Origin: an uncultured Eubacteriales bacterium
Lineage (GTDB): Bacteria; Bacillota; Clostridia; Oscillospirales; Oscillospiraceae
Direction of reading: 5' to 3'
Assembly (NCBI GenBank): GCA_900551495.1
Contig: URWG01000048.1
Location: 1-11,894, forward strand
Length of the DNA stretch: 11,894 bases
A program made the position numbers and the translations under genes. Below the pieces are notes generated by a model. The model did no database searches. It was not told where the DNA came from and worked only from the letters and a program-made list of their open reading frames with translations. Below, one piece after another: positions 5,845 to 11,894 of the stretch (position 1 is its first letter; the number at the start of each line of letters is the position of its first letter).

Positions 5845-8376
5845 TTAAGGAATTTCTTCCTCGACTGCGGGGTTATCGGGGACGTAGGTGCCGTTTTGCA
5901 TCTGCTCCCACTGCTCCTTGGTAATCAGAAGCTGACGGGGCTTTGCACCCTCGAAGGGTCCGACAATCCCGCGCTCCTCCATCTCGTCAACGATACGCGC
6001 TGCCCGCGCATAGCCGAGCTTCAAGCGGCGCTGGAGCATGGAGACGGACGCCGGACCGGTTTCGAGGATGCCCGCGACCGCCTGCGGCAGCAGCTCGTCG
6101 CCGTCGGAATCCTGCGCGGCGGATTTGGGGGCATCGGGACTGCCCTTGCCGCCCTGTTCGACACGCTTTTCAATCTGCTCCATGACCTCGGTCGAGTAAT
6201 CGCTGCCGCACTGCGACTTGATCGCCGCGACGACCTGTTGGACCTCCTCGTCCGTGATCAGGCAGCCCTGTACGCGCTTGGGCTTTCCCTGCCCGAGCGG
6301 AGCAAAGAGCATATCGCCCTTGCCGACGAGCTTTTCGGCGCCCTGCGTATCAAGAATGATGCGTGATTCCATCGACGAGGATACCGCAAACGCGATACGC
6401 GACGGGATATTCGCCTTCATCAGACCCGTGATAACGTCGGCAGACGGGCGCTGCGTTGCGATCACGAGGTGGATGCCCGAGGCACGTCCCATCTGAGCGA
6501 TGCGGCAGATGGATTCTTCGACCTCCTTTGCCGCGACCAGCATCAGGTCAGCCAGCTCGTCGATCACGACGACGATCTGCTCCATCGGCTTCTGATCAGG
6601 GTCGTTGCGGACGGACTTGTTGTAGGATTCCAGATCGCGCACGCCCTCCTCGGACATCAGCCGATAGCGTCGCATCATTTCCGTCACCGTCCACTGAAGC
6701 GCACCGGCAGCCTTCTTCGGGTCGGTCACGACGGGGATCAAAAGGTGCGGAATGCCGTTGTAAACGCCCAGCTCGACCATCTTCGGATCGACCATGATGA
6801 GCTTTACCTCGTCGGGCTTTGCCTTATACAGCAGCGAGACAATCAGCGTATTCATGCAGACGGACTTGCCGGAGCCGGTCGTACCCGCGATCAGCATATG
6901 CGGCAGCTTGGAAATATCGCCGACGATGCAGTTGCCGCTGATGTCCTTGCCGACGGCGAAGGAGATCTTCGAGCGGCTGTTGCGGAATGCGGGCGAATCG
7001 ATGACCTCGCGGGCAGAGACTACGTTGACCGTCTTGTTCGGCACCTCGATGCCGACGACGGAGATCATATCGGGAATCGCGGAGACACGCACGCCGGAGG
7101 CGCCCAGCGCAAGTGCAATGTCGTCGGAAAGATTCGTGATCTTCGAGAGCTTTACGCCGGGGTCAAGCTCCAGCTCGTAGCGGGTGATGGACGGTCCGCG
7201 GATGACGTTGACGATATGCGCCTCCACGCCGAAGCTCGTCAGCGTATCGGACAGGCGGCGCGAGTTCTCCTGCATCTCCGCTGTCGCGTCCGCCGTTCCC
7301 TGCCTGCGCTGCGTCAGCAGCGAGATCGGCGGGAAGGAATACTGCGGCGCGGGCGCTTCGGAATTCTTTGCGATCTCCTCGGCAACCTCGACGGCAGACG
7401 CCTCCGCCTCGCCCTTTTTCAGCTTTTCCGTTGCCTCCTCGCGCACCAGCTCGGGCATACCCGAGGGCATCGAGATGCGCGGCTCCTCGGCAGGCGCGGG
7501 CGGCGGCTCCGGTGTCGGCTCATGCAGCTCGATCTCGTCGATCGTAACCTGCTTTTCCTGTACATTGATACCGCGCAGCGCTTCGTCCGTGACGGGTGCG
7601 GCGGGTTCGGGCTCTGTCTTGGCGGTCTTTTTTGCCGTGCGTTTTTTCGGCTCCTCGGTCAAAAGCGGCGGGTCGTCCACCGGAATGTCAATATCGGCAG
7701 CCTCCGCCTTTTTCCGCTCGCGCCGCTCCTGATGCATCGCCGTCACACGGCTGACCAAACGCTCTGCGGGGTCCTCCTCCGGCTCCTCCTCGGGCTCCGG
7801 CTCGGTACGCGGGCGATTTTTGATCGCGCTGATGAGGCTGTTGATGGTAATGCCCATACAACCCATAAGCTGCAAAACAATGATTAAAATCAGCACCACA
7901 ATCCCGCCGACCTTTGTCAGCGCGGCGGAGAGCAAGCCGCCCAGCAGACCGCCCAGCACGCCGCCGGTCGCCCATGTTTTGCCGCCCTCGTAGAGTGCCT
8001 TGATATTCAGACCGAGGTCCTCGTGGAACGCGGCGCAGAAAATATGTACCAGTGCCGAAAGTGTGATAAGCAGTGTAAGCTGGCAGAAAATACGCAGGCG
8101 GATCGGCTTTTTCTTCCCCCGCAGGAGCGTCACGCCGACGAAGGTCAGCACCGCAGGCAGCAGATACCGCCCGACCTGACCCAAAATACCGCCGAACAGT
8201 CTTGCCGTCGGCGCGATCAGAAACGCCTCCGTGTCAAAGCAGCAGATCAGGCAGAAGATCGCGCCGATGATACACAGGACGCCGCCCAGCTCACGGCGAT
8301 TCTGCGACTGCTTTGCCTGTGACGAGACGTGCTGATTGGCGCGGCTCGTCGGCTTTTTCTTTTGTTTCGATGCCAC
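5845..8376 (-). CDS. spoIIIE: SpoIIIE/FtsK-family DNA translocase
   Basis: An 843-residue membrane-anchored hexameric DNA pump that moves chromosome across the closing division or sporulation septum. The N terminus is basic, then hydrophobic segments lie at about 31-52, 66-86, 98-117 and 155-178. A long charged, Pro/Glu-rich linker follows (about 185-345), then the RecA-like motor: Walker A GTTGSGKS at 498-505 and Walker B IVVVIDE at 601-607. A C-terminal gamma winged-helix domain (about 760-820, GPASVSMLQRRLKLGYARAAR) reads polar DNA signals. The start is GTG at 8376, with AGAGGGGTGAT just upstream. It follows the UppP-like gene by 15 bases, and tepA is two genes upstream, a classical spoIIIE neighbour. 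Sequence alone does not separate FtsK from SpoIIIE function; the sporulation context favours SpoIIIE. Confidence 0.95.
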   Translation of the reverse strand: MASKQKKKPTSRANQHVSSQAKQSQNRRELGGVLCIIGAIFCLICCFDTEAFLIAPTARLFGGILGQVGRYLLPAVLTFVGVTLLRGKKKPIRLRIFCQLTLLITLSALVHIFCAAFHEDLGLNIKALYEGGKTWATGGVLGGLLGGLLSAALTKVGGIVVLILIIVLQLMGCMGITINSLISAIKNRPRTEPEPEEEPEEDPAERLVSRVTAMHQERRERKKAEAADIDIPVDDPPLLTEEPKKRTAKKTAKTEPEPAAPVTDEALRGINVQEKQVTIDEIELHEPTPEPPPAPAEEPRISMPSGMPELVREEATEKLKKGEAEASAVEVAEEIAKNSEAPAPQYSFPPISLLTQRRQGTADATAEMQENSRRLSDTLTSFGVEAHIVNVIRGPSITRYELELDPGVKLSKITNLSDDIALALGASGVRVSAIPDMISVVGIEVPNKTVNVVSAREVIDSPAFRNSRSKISFAVGKDISGNCIVGDISKLPHMLIAGTTGSGKSVCMNTLIVSLLYKAKPDEVKLIMVDPKMVELGVYNGIPHLLIPVVTDPKKAAGALQWTVTEMMRRYRLMSEEGVRDLESYNKSVRNDPDQKPMEQIVVVIDELADLMLVAAKEVEESICRIAQMGRASGIHLVIATQRPSADVITGLMKANIPSRIAFAVSSSMESRIILDTQGAEKLVGKGDMLFAPLGQGKPKRVQGCLITDEEVQQVVAAIKSQCGSDYSTEVMEQIEKRVEQGGKGSPDAPKSAAQDSDGDELLPQAVAGILETGPASVSMLQRRLKLGYARAARIVDEMEERGIVGPFEGAKPRQLLITKEQWEQMQNGTYVPDNPAVEEEIP

Positions 8377-8391
8377 AGCGCATCACCCCTC

Positions 8392-9231
8392 TTATGAGTT
8401 AATCAGTGAGATGAACAGCAGGATCGCCGCCGCACCCCAGCAATAATATGCAAACACATTGAGCTTGTACCGCTCCAAAAGGTAGCGGAAATACTGAATG
8501 GCAAGATAACCCGCAACGGTCGTACATACGATCGCGAGCAGGCAGGACAGAATCGTTGTCCAATAGAAGTTGCCGAAGCAGAATGCCCGAATCAGCCGAT
8601 AAAAGAACAGCACCAGATGATAGCAGAGCGTCAGCAGATACCCGAAGCGGAGGTTATACCGCAGCGAAAAGCCGCGCACCCGCCCGATGCAGATCGAAGC
8701 GCCGAAGGAGGACATCCCCGGGAAGATCGACAGGGCGCACAGCAGCCCGATAAAAAATCCGTCGGAAATGAGGGCGTATTTTTCGTCCTTCTGCCCCACT
8801 GCGCCGCGGCAGCAGAGAAAGATCAGCCCGCCGTTGACAAGGAAGAACGCCGCGACCAGCACCAAATGCCCGATCTCCTCCGCAGAGGACAGGAAGATCA
8901 GCGACGCGAGCATCGGCAGCAGGGCGACCAGTCCGAGCAGAATACTGCGCCGCAGCGCATAATCCGCACGTTCCCCGCGCGGCAGACGGCGCAGACCTGT
9001 CATTGCCAGCCACTCGGTTTTCATTGCGCGCGTCTCCCCGCGGAAGGCAAGCGCGACGGCAAGCACGATACCGACGGAGATCGCGGCATGAATATAGTAT
9101 CCGTCGCTCTCGGCAAGAGAGGTCAGATTAAATGCGCCCCGCAAAATTGCCGCGTGACCGGCAAACGAGATCGGCAGCAGCTCGGTAAACCCGCCGAACA
9201 GCGCATAAATAACAGCTTCCCAAAGTTTCAA
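8392..9231 (-). CDS. Divergent UppP/BacA-like membrane protein lacking catalytic residues
   Basis: A 279-residue polytopic membrane protein of the undecaprenyl-diphosphate phosphatase (UppP/BacA) superfamily. Real UppP recycles the lipid carrier for peptidoglycan. Motif 1 reads GGFTELLPISFAGH (residues 13-26) against the usual EGLTEFLPVSSTGH: the second Glu (E17) and His (H26) are kept, but the first Glu is G13 and the second motif Ser is F23. Motif 2 reads PGMSSFGAS (171-179) against PGFSRSGAT, so the essential Arg (R174 in E. coli) is S175 and the next Ser is F176. Ordinary phosphatase activity is therefore doubtful; a lipid-binding, flippase-like or regulatory role is conceivable. The start is TTG at 9231 with AGAGGAG 8 bases upstream. 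It lies between tepA and spoIIIE, probably first in an operon with spoIIIE. Confidence 0.8.
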   Translation of the reverse strand: MKLWEAVIYALFGGFTELLPISFAGHAAILRGAFNLTSLAESDGYYIHAAISVGIVLAVALAFRGETRAMKTEWLAMTGLRRLPRGERADYALRRSILLGLVALLPMLASLIFLSSAEEIGHLVLVAAFFLVNGGLIFLCCRGAVGQKDEKYALISDGFFIGLLCALSIFPGMSSFGASICIGRVRGFSLRYNLRFGYLLTLCYHLVLFFYRLIRAFCFGNFYWTTILSCLLAIVCTTVAGYLAIQYFRYLLERYKLNVFAYYCWGAAAILLFISLINS

Positions 9232-9260
9232 GATGCAGTCTCCTCTGTCTATGTTACGAA

Positions 9261-9282
9261 AATGCAGACCTTAAACTGCATT
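9261..9282. repeat. Operator-like inverted repeat overlapping the -10 box
   Basis: AATGCAG (9261-9267) and CTGCATT (9276-9282) form a perfect 7-bp inverted repeat with an 8-base spacer. The second arm overlaps the -10 hexamer, and a third ATGCAG is at 9233-9238 beside the TTG start. The position suits a repressor site; no regulator is identified. Confidence 0.4.
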
Positions 9283-9308
9283 ATAACACAGATGAGCGGA
9301 AATTACCA
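9280..9308 (-). promoter_or_regulatory. Extended -10 promoter of the UppP-like/spoIIIE unit
   Basis: On the minus strand a perfect TGTTATAAT extended -10 occupies 9280-9288. The -35 region at 17 bases (TGGTAA, 9303-9308) is poor, as is usual for extended -10 promoters. The start site would be near 9273, leaving a leader of about 42 bases. No terminator hairpin follows tepA, so read-through from tepA is also possible. Confidence 0.6.
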
Positions 9309-9311
9309 TCT

Positions 9312-9995
9312 TTATTTCATGACGCGCTTCGATTTTCCGTGCTCGATCATCTTGTGCAGCTCGTCCAGCGCGTCGTGCAGTCCGCCGAGGCGGTCGATCA
9401 GTCCGCTTTTGACCGCCTCCTTGCCGTAGACGATCGTGCCGACGTCCGTGGCAATCTCTCCCGTTGCCATCATATAGCGCTCGAAGGTCTCCTTTTTGAT
9501 TTTGGAATTTCGCGTTACGAAATCCGCGATCTGCTCCTGAATGCGCTGAAAATAGTGGTAAGTCGCAGGTGCACCGACCACCACGCCGCTCATGCGCACG
9601 GGATGGATCATCATGCTGGCAGTCGGCGCGATCATGCTTTTCTTTGCCGACACCGCCAGCGGGATACCGATGGAATGCCCGCCGCCGAGAACAAGCGAGA
9701 CGGAGGGCTTCTTCATCCCCGCGATCAGCTCTGAGATTGCAAGCCCCGCCTCAATGTCGCCGCCGACGGTGTTCAGGAGCAGCAGCAGCCCGTCGATCTC
9801 CTCGGACTCCTCGATCGCCGCCAGCAGCGGAAGAACGTGCTCGTATTTCGTGGTTTTCACCGTCTCGGGCGCGACCTGATGCCCCTCAATCTGCCCGATG
9901 ATCGTCAGCGTGTAGATCGTCCCGCGCTCCGTCTTGGTCAGCCCGGCGCCGAACTCCTCGATCCGCTCTTGCGTTGTATTCTTATCCTCGCTCAT
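9312..9995 (-). CDS. tepA: TepA-like ClpP-class serine protease
   Basis: A 227-residue ClpP/crotonase-fold peptidase resembling Bacillus TepA (YmfB). The ClpP-type features are in order: NTVGGDIEAGLAI at about 75-87 (oxyanion-hole region), the nucleophile Ser108 in GGGHSIGIPLA, and His131 in MMIHPVRMSG. A C-terminal GKEAVKSGLIDRLGG follows at about 191-205, equivalent to the PEAVEYGLVD end of ClpP. The third triad residue cannot be placed by eye; D184 in ATDVGT is a candidate. There is no membrane segment, so it is probably cytosolic. The frame is open back to 10298, but the ATG at 9995 with AAAGGAG 8 bases upstream is clearly right, since the extension would overlap the divergent promoter and gene. 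It precedes spoIIIE as in Bacillus, with one intervening gene. Confidence 0.9.
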   Translation of the reverse strand: MSEDKNTTQERIEEFGAGLTKTERGTIYTLTIIGQIEGHQVAPETVKTTKYEHVLPLLAAIEESEEIDGLLLLLNTVGGDIEAGLAISELIAGMKKPSVSLVLGGGHSIGIPLAVSAKKSMIAPTASMMIHPVRMSGVVVGAPATYHYFQRIQEQIADFVTRNSKIKKETFERYMMATGEIATDVGTIVYGKEAVKSGLIDRLGGLHDALDELHKMIEHGKSKRVMK

Positions 9996-10055
9996 TTCTC
10001 CCGCTCCTTTGTTTTTCGGTAGCTTTCCCGTTCTTGAAAATTTTACACATCGCCC

Positions 10056-10084
10056 TTGCAAGACGGCGCAAAATTTGCTATACT
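10056..10084 (+). promoter_or_regulatory. Sigma-A promoter of the TSCPD gene
   Basis: TTGCAA (10056-10061), a 17-base spacer and TATACT (10079-10084) make a near-consensus vegetative promoter. The spacer holds a perfect 11-base palindrome, GCAAAATTTGC (10068-10078), which could be a regulator site. The start site would be near 10091, about 20 bases before the ATG. Confidence 0.8.
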
Positions 10085-10110
10085 GAAGAAAAAGAAAAGG
10101 AGCGATTTTC

Positions 10111-10365
10111 ATGCAGTACGAATATAAAACGCGCGGCACCTGCGCCGCGAAGATTTTGCTGGACGTTGACAACGAAATCGTGAAGAGCGTCCGTTTTATC
10201 GGGGGTTGCAGCGGCAATACGCAGGGCATTGCAAAGCTTGTCGAGGGAATGCCGGTCAACGAGGTTATCACCCGTCTCAAGGGCATCCGCTGCGGCATGA
10301 AGCAGACCTCCTGCCCCGATCAGCTTGCCGAAGCGCTGACCGAAATTGCAAAACAGCAGTCGTAA
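10111..10365 (+). CDS. TSCPD-domain protein of the TIGR03905 type, function unknown
   Basis: An 84-residue soluble protein with the TSCPD domain, named for the motif at residues 66-70. The same domain occurs at the end of some B12-dependent ribonucleotide reductases, but the role of this stand-alone family is unknown. Four cysteines (C11, C33 in GGCSGN, C61 in RCGMKQ and C68 in TSCPD) are spaced so that they could form a metal or redox site; that is inference. AAAGGAG lies about 8 bases before the ATG. It is the only plus-strand gene, with its own promoter at 10056-10084 and terminator at 10378-10424, and is divergent from tepA. Confidence 0.93.
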   Translation: MQYEYKTRGTCAAKILLDVDNEIVKSVRFIGGCSGNTQGIAKLVEGMPVNEVITRLKGIRCGMKQTSCPDQLAEALTEIAKQQS

Positions 10366-10377
10366 TCCGACCGAAAT

Positions 10378-10424
10378 GCCCCGACCTTGGGAAGGAATTC
10401 CTCCCGAGGTCGGGGCGTTTTTTG
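10378..10424 (+). terminator. Strong rho-independent terminator after the TSCPD gene
   Basis: GCCCCGACCT (10378-10387) pairs perfectly with AGGTCGGGGC (10407-10416); the loop region can extend pairing through GGGA/TCCC. GTTTTTTG follows. On the opposite strand the tail is ATTTCGG, so it would stop minus-strand transcription from the DUF4367 gene only weakly. Confidence 0.92.
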
Positions 10425-10444
10425 CTTCCGCTGTTTCACTCTCG

Positions 10445-11161
10445 CTACCGAATCACGGCATCGGGGATGAGCCGGATACTCCGAAATGCTTCCGTCAGCA
10501 CCTCGTCGGAAAGGTCCTCCGAAGCATGACATAATTCAAAATAATACCCGTCCTTTATCCAAACATAGAAAAGTGCGTCGTCCGTTCCGATACGGAGCAC
10601 CTCGCAACCATCAATCTCGAACGAACCGACTTCTGCGCCCTCCGAATTGATTCCGCCGCCGCTGCCATACTCAATCGGAAGCGGGACTTGGTGAAAGCTG
10701 ATCCAATGCCGATCGGAATGATTCCAAATGTAGCACACTGTGCTGCGGCTGACAATCTCGGTATCCAATGCGTAACCCTGCGGAATGTCGATCGGCTTAT
10801 AAACGCTCTCGACCTGACGCGGAGCCTGTGCGATCTGCTCCGGATCAAAGGTGAATTCGTAATGCGTCCCCTCATCTTGAATAAAGAGCTTCGTGATTAC
10901 CTCACGGACTGCGGGAACAGCCATTGCGGTGATTGTCAGAAGTGCGACGATCACCGCGATCAAAACAGCCCGCTTCCATGCCTTGCCGACATATCGCCGA
11001 TGCTTGGACCCCGTTTCCCGCAGCAGCGCTTCGCTTCTGCGGAGAAAATCCTCCGAAAAGGTCATAACGATGTCCTCCTCGCGCTCGGGGATTTCCGAAA
11101 ATGCCTCCGATGACGCGGTGAGCAGAGCACGTTCAAATGCTGTTGCAGTCTTCATACGCAA
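10445..11161 (-). CDS. Single-pass membrane protein, DUF4367-type; probable anti-sigma factor
   Basis: A 238-residue protein with a cytoplasmic helical N terminus (about 1-60), one membrane helix at about 64-83 (AVLIAVIVALLTITAMAVP) and an extracytoplasmic C-terminal domain. The pattern YKPIDIPQGYAL...WISFHQVPL...GYYFELCHASEDLSDEVLTEAFRSI suggests DUF4367, a domain often found on proteins encoded right after ECF sigma factors. The start overlaps the sigma gene by 29 bases. TTG at 11161 has AGGAGG 9 bases upstream, whereas the in-frame ATG at 11155 is 15 bases away, so TTG is preferred. It would hold the sigma factor at the membrane until an envelope signal releases it. No classical zinc-type anti-sigma motif (HxxxCxxC) is present. 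Confidence 0.75.
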   Translation of the reverse strand: MRMKTATAFERALLTASSEAFSEIPEREEDIVMTFSEDFLRRSEALLRETGSKHRRYVGKAWKRAVLIAVIVALLTITAMAVPAVREVITKLFIQDEGTHYEFTFDPEQIAQAPRQVESVYKPIDIPQGYALDTEIVSRSTVCYIWNHSDRHWISFHQVPLPIEYGSGGGINSEGAEVGSFEIDGCEVLRIGTDDALFYVWIKDGYYFELCHASEDLSDEVLTEAFRSIRLIPDAVIR

Positions 11162-11705
11162 GGCAGATTCCCTCCTCTCGGCAAAATTGAATCACGAACT
11201 CTTTTCCGCGCCGAAGCTGTTGGCGCACGGTCCCCACCTTACGCTGCAATACCGCGGCGGTTTCCCTGACGCTTTTTCCATACACGCAGACCATCAGCAG
11301 CACCTCACGATACGGCGCGTCAAGCCGTCGGACCGCACGCAGCAGCGCCTCATAGTCCTCCGAGCGGGTCAGCGCTTCAAACAGGTCCTCATCGGAAGAT
11401 GAAGCTGCCAAATCAACATCGACAAGCTCCGCCTGCAGATTTCTGTGCCTCAGGATAGAAAACGCGGCGTTTCTGGCGGCGGTCAGAACATATGTCCTAA
11501 GGCGGCACCCTTCCTCCGGCGGCAGACGCTTGATGTTCCGCGCAATGCCGAGCAGGGCGATCTGTACCGCGTCCTCGGCGTCCTCGTGATTTTTCAGCAA
11601 GCGCTCGGCAACCAGCAGCATCTGCTTTCGGTAGCCGTAGTATATATCCGAAAAACGGAGCTCTTCCGTTTTGTCGTCGATCATTGCGGAAAAGAATACA
11701 AGCAA
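11133..11705 (-). CDS. ECF-type sigma-70 family RNA polymerase sigma factor
   Basis: A small sigma factor of about 190 residues with only regions 2 and 4. Region 2 is at about 18-61, with the typical AERLLKNHEDAEDAVQIALLGIARNI (core binding and -10 recognition). Region 4 is at about 118-174, with LDAPYREVLLMVCVYGKSVRETAAVLQRKVGTVRQQLRRG, a helix-turn-helix that reads the -35. The start is taken as TTG at 11705 because AAAGGGAGGTG lies 6 bases upstream; the first ATG at 11684 has no Shine-Dalgarno sequence. Its end overlaps the DUF4367 gene, suggesting coupled synthesis of sigma and anti-sigma. A vegetative promoter is seen at 11728-11756; autoregulation could not be shown. Confidence 0.9.
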   Translation of the reverse strand: MLVFFSAMIDDKTEELRFSDIYYGYRKQMLLVAERLLKNHEDAEDAVQIALLGIARNIKRLPPEEGCRLRTYVLTAARNAAFSILRHRNLQAELVDVDLAASSSDEDLFEALTRSEDYEALLRAVRRLDAPYREVLLMVCVYGKSVRETAAVLQRKVGTVRQQLRRGKEFVIQFCREEGICLAYEDCNSI

Positions 11706-11727
11706 GCGTCGCACCTCCCTTTCTTCT

Positions 11728-11756
11728 ATGGTACAAAATAAGCCGTTGCGTGTCAA
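11728..11756 (-). promoter_or_regulatory. Sigma-A-type promoter of the sigma factor gene
   Basis: On the minus strand a perfect TTGACA (11751-11756), 17 bases and TACCAT (11728-11733). The start site near 11721 gives a leader of about 16 bases that contains the AAAGGGAGGTG ribosome-binding site. The perfect -35 and a 4/6 -10 suggest housekeeping rather than purely autoregulated expression. Confidence 0.6.
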
Positions 11757-11840
11757 GAAATATATTTTTTGAAATTTCGCGCGTTTCTTGTAACGTTTTT
11801 GTGTTTTTCGGTGTCTATATAAGTAGAAGGGGTGAGATAT

Positions 11841-11888
11841 GTGTCAAGGGAAACATGGGTAACACTTAGGGAAGAGACATGGGTTACA
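11841..11888 (+). repeat. Tandem 24-base-spaced repeats, possible end of an insertion sequence
   Basis: ACATGGGTAACA (11853-11864) and ACATGGGTTACA (11877-11888) match at 11 of 12 bases and are spaced exactly 24 bases, each preceded by AGGGAA-like sequence. Multiple short repeats at an element end are typical of transposase-binding sites, for example in IS21- or IS481-related elements. A plus-strand ATG at 11839 with AAGGGGTGAG upstream opens a seven-codon frame (MCQGKHG) that stops at 11862. No transposase gene is in the window; the element would continue past the right edge. The rest of 11757-11840 is AT-rich with nothing recognisable. Confidence 0.4.
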
Positions 11889-11894
11889 GTCTGC

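Noticed and set aside
6469..7887. Long plus-strand open frame (472 codons) opposite spoIIIE
   Set aside because: It lies fully antisense to a well-supported gene. Its product is rich in Arg, His, Asp and Leu with no domain, as expected for a GC-rich shadow frame.
9996..10298. N-terminal extension of the tepA frame up to 10298
   Set aside because: It would overlap the TSCPD promoter and gene on the other strand, and the extra residues have no ClpP-family similarity. The ATG at 9995 has an excellent ribosome-binding site.
11842..11847. Second minus-strand TTGACA at the right edge as a further sigma-gene promoter
   Set aside because: No acceptable -10 lies at 16-18 bases; the nearest TTATAT and TATATA are 19 and 20 bases away. 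It also falls within the repeat region.
11684..11869. Plus-strand 61-codon frame at the right edge
   Set aside because: It runs antisense through the sigma-factor start and promoter, has no ribosome-binding site at its start, and shows no motif.

Overview
The window looks like chromosomal core sequence of an endospore-forming, GC-rich member of the Clostridia (an Oscillospiraceae/Ruminococcaceae-like gut lineage would fit; this is inferred from gene content and style, not from any search). The main evidence is a complete eight-gene spoIIIA operon, a spoIIIE/ftsK translocase, a tepA homologue, an Asp23-family gene directly after spoIIIAH, and a TIGR03905-type TSCPD protein. All genes lie on the minus strand except the small TSCPD gene at 10111-10365.

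Layout from right to left, in the direction of most transcription. (1) 11706-11894: the promoter of a sigma-factor gene, then at the window edge a pair of 12-bp near-identical repeats that looks like the end of an insertion sequence. (2) 10445-11705: a two-gene unit encoding an ECF-type sigma-70 factor and a single-pass membrane DUF4367-type protein, probably its anti-sigma factor; the two overlap, and both appear to use TTG starts. (3) 10056-10424: a self-contained plus-strand unit with promoter, TSCPD gene and strong terminator. (4) 5161-9995: tepA (ClpP-class protease), a degenerate UppP/BacA-like membrane protein, spoIIIE, and the substrate-binding (S) subunit of an ECF transporter, ending in a clear terminator at 5098-5131. 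(5) 468-5063: spoIIIAA-AB-AC-AD-AE-AF-AG-AH, tightly packed with overlaps or gaps of a few bases and probably driven by a sigma-E-like promoter at 5082-5110. (6) 15-398: an Asp23/Gls24 gene with its own vegetative-type promoter.

The sporulation genes act together. SpoIIIE pumps the chromosome into the forespore and SpoIIIAA-AH build the mother-cell half of the channel complex that keeps the engulfed forespore active. TepA is classically encoded next to spoIIIE in Bacillus. The oddest item is the UppP-like protein between tepA and spoIIIE. It keeps the UppP scaffold motifs but lacks the first motif glutamate, one motif serine and the key arginine, so it is probably not a normal undecaprenyl-diphosphate phosphatase. 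I found no CRISPR array, tRNA, rRNA or recognisable riboswitch. No stretch over 300 bases lacks a gene.
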